This document shows positions 6,118 to 6,398 of a DNA stretch of 6,398 nucleotides, in pieces (the stretch's first letter is position 1; each line of letters opens with the position of its first letter). The stretch spans positions 1 through 6,398 of the forward strand of contig JAITCV010000105.1 of the NCBI GenBank assembly GCA_031282905.1. Direction: 5' to 3'. The notes beneath the pieces are model-generated. The model saw only the letters and a program-made list of their open reading frames with translations, made no database searches and had not been told where the DNA came from. The translations under genes were made by a program, and so were the position numbers. The stretch comes from Azoarcus sp. (GTDB lineage: Bacteria; Pseudomonadota; Gammaproteobacteria; Burkholderiales; Rhodocyclaceae).

Positions 6118-6398
6118 ATGCCCCGCAAGAAACTGCCCATCGGCATCCAGACCTTCCGCGAAATCCGCGAAGACGATTGCTACTACGTCGATAAAACCGC
6201 CTTCGCGCTAAAGATGATCCGCGAAGGCAAGGCTTACTTCCTCTCCCGCCCCCGCCGCTTCGGCAAAAGCCTCTTTCTGGACACCTTGGCGGAATTGCTC
6301 GCGGGCAACGAACCTTTGTTCCGAGGCTTGTATTGCCACGATAAATGGGATTGGAAGATCAAACATCCGGTGATTCGCTTGAGCTTTGGCGCGGGAAT
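6118..6398 (+). CDS. AAA-ATPase-like protein, likely PD-(D/E)XK fusion (3' truncated)
   Basis: The first 93 residues of a protein that runs past the window edge. They match the start of the AAA-ATPase_like family (PF09820). LPIGIQTFREIREDDCYYVDKT is the usual N-terminal 'GIQ-F-x-I-R-x-x-YYVDKT' signature, YFLSRPRRFGKSLFLDTL (40-57) is the family's Walker A motif with K50 and S51, and GLYCHDKWDW follows. Full members are about 500-550 residues and normally end in a PD-(D/E)XK nuclease-like domain (DUF1703, PF08011), which would lie outside the window. They occur in many copies in some bacterial genomes and their function is unsettled. The ATG at 6118 fits the usual family start, and a TATAAT box lies upstream, but no strong ribosome binding site is present. 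It is probably transcribed separately from the HSP90-TPR pair. Confidence 0.88.
   Translation, partial: MPRKKLPIGIQTFREIREDDCYYVDKTAFALKMIREGKAYFLSRPRRFGKSLFLDTLAELLAGNEPLFRGLYCHDKWDWKIKHPVIRLSFGAG

Overview
The window looks like chromosomal DNA of a GC-rich, polyhydroxyalkanoate-accumulating proteobacterium, most likely a betaproteobacterium. The main reason is a complete phasin (PHA granule protein) of the betaproteobacterial type. Codon use across the large genes is GC-biased and fairly uniform. The genus cannot be fixed from the sequence. All intact genes lie on the + strand.

Layout. Positions 1-990 are gene-poor and look decayed. A stretch around 147-284 still reads as part of an FAD-dependent aromatic-ring monooxygenase, but it has no N-terminal FAD motif, no C-terminal domain and no continuing frame. 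The rest of this stretch has only short, unconvincing reading frames. A 38-codon ORF with a strong ribosome binding site (995-1111) then runs into the start of the phasin gene (1105-1614). The phasin gene is closed by a strong intrinsic terminator (1649-1683).

Immediately after the terminator, overlapped by a 14-bp perfect palindrome, begins a divergent HSP90/HtpG-family chaperone gene (1705-3549). It keeps the ATP-binding motifs and the middle-domain catalytic arginine but differs from housekeeping HtpG in the lid. It is followed 122 bp later, on the same strand, by a 766-residue tetratricopeptide-repeat protein with a non-TPR C-terminal domain I cannot assign (3672-5972). The two are the centre of interest. 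A bacterial HSP90 paralogue beside a large helical-repeat protein suggests a chaperone and a dedicated partner or client adaptor, though the pairing itself is inferred from position only.

After an intergenic region with a large imperfect inverted repeat (5983-6058) and a perfect TATAAT -10 box, the window ends inside an AAA-ATPase-like protein (6118 onward). This belongs to the multi-copy family whose members usually carry a C-terminal PD-(D/E)XK nuclease domain. No tRNA, rRNA, CRISPR array or intact insertion sequence was seen.
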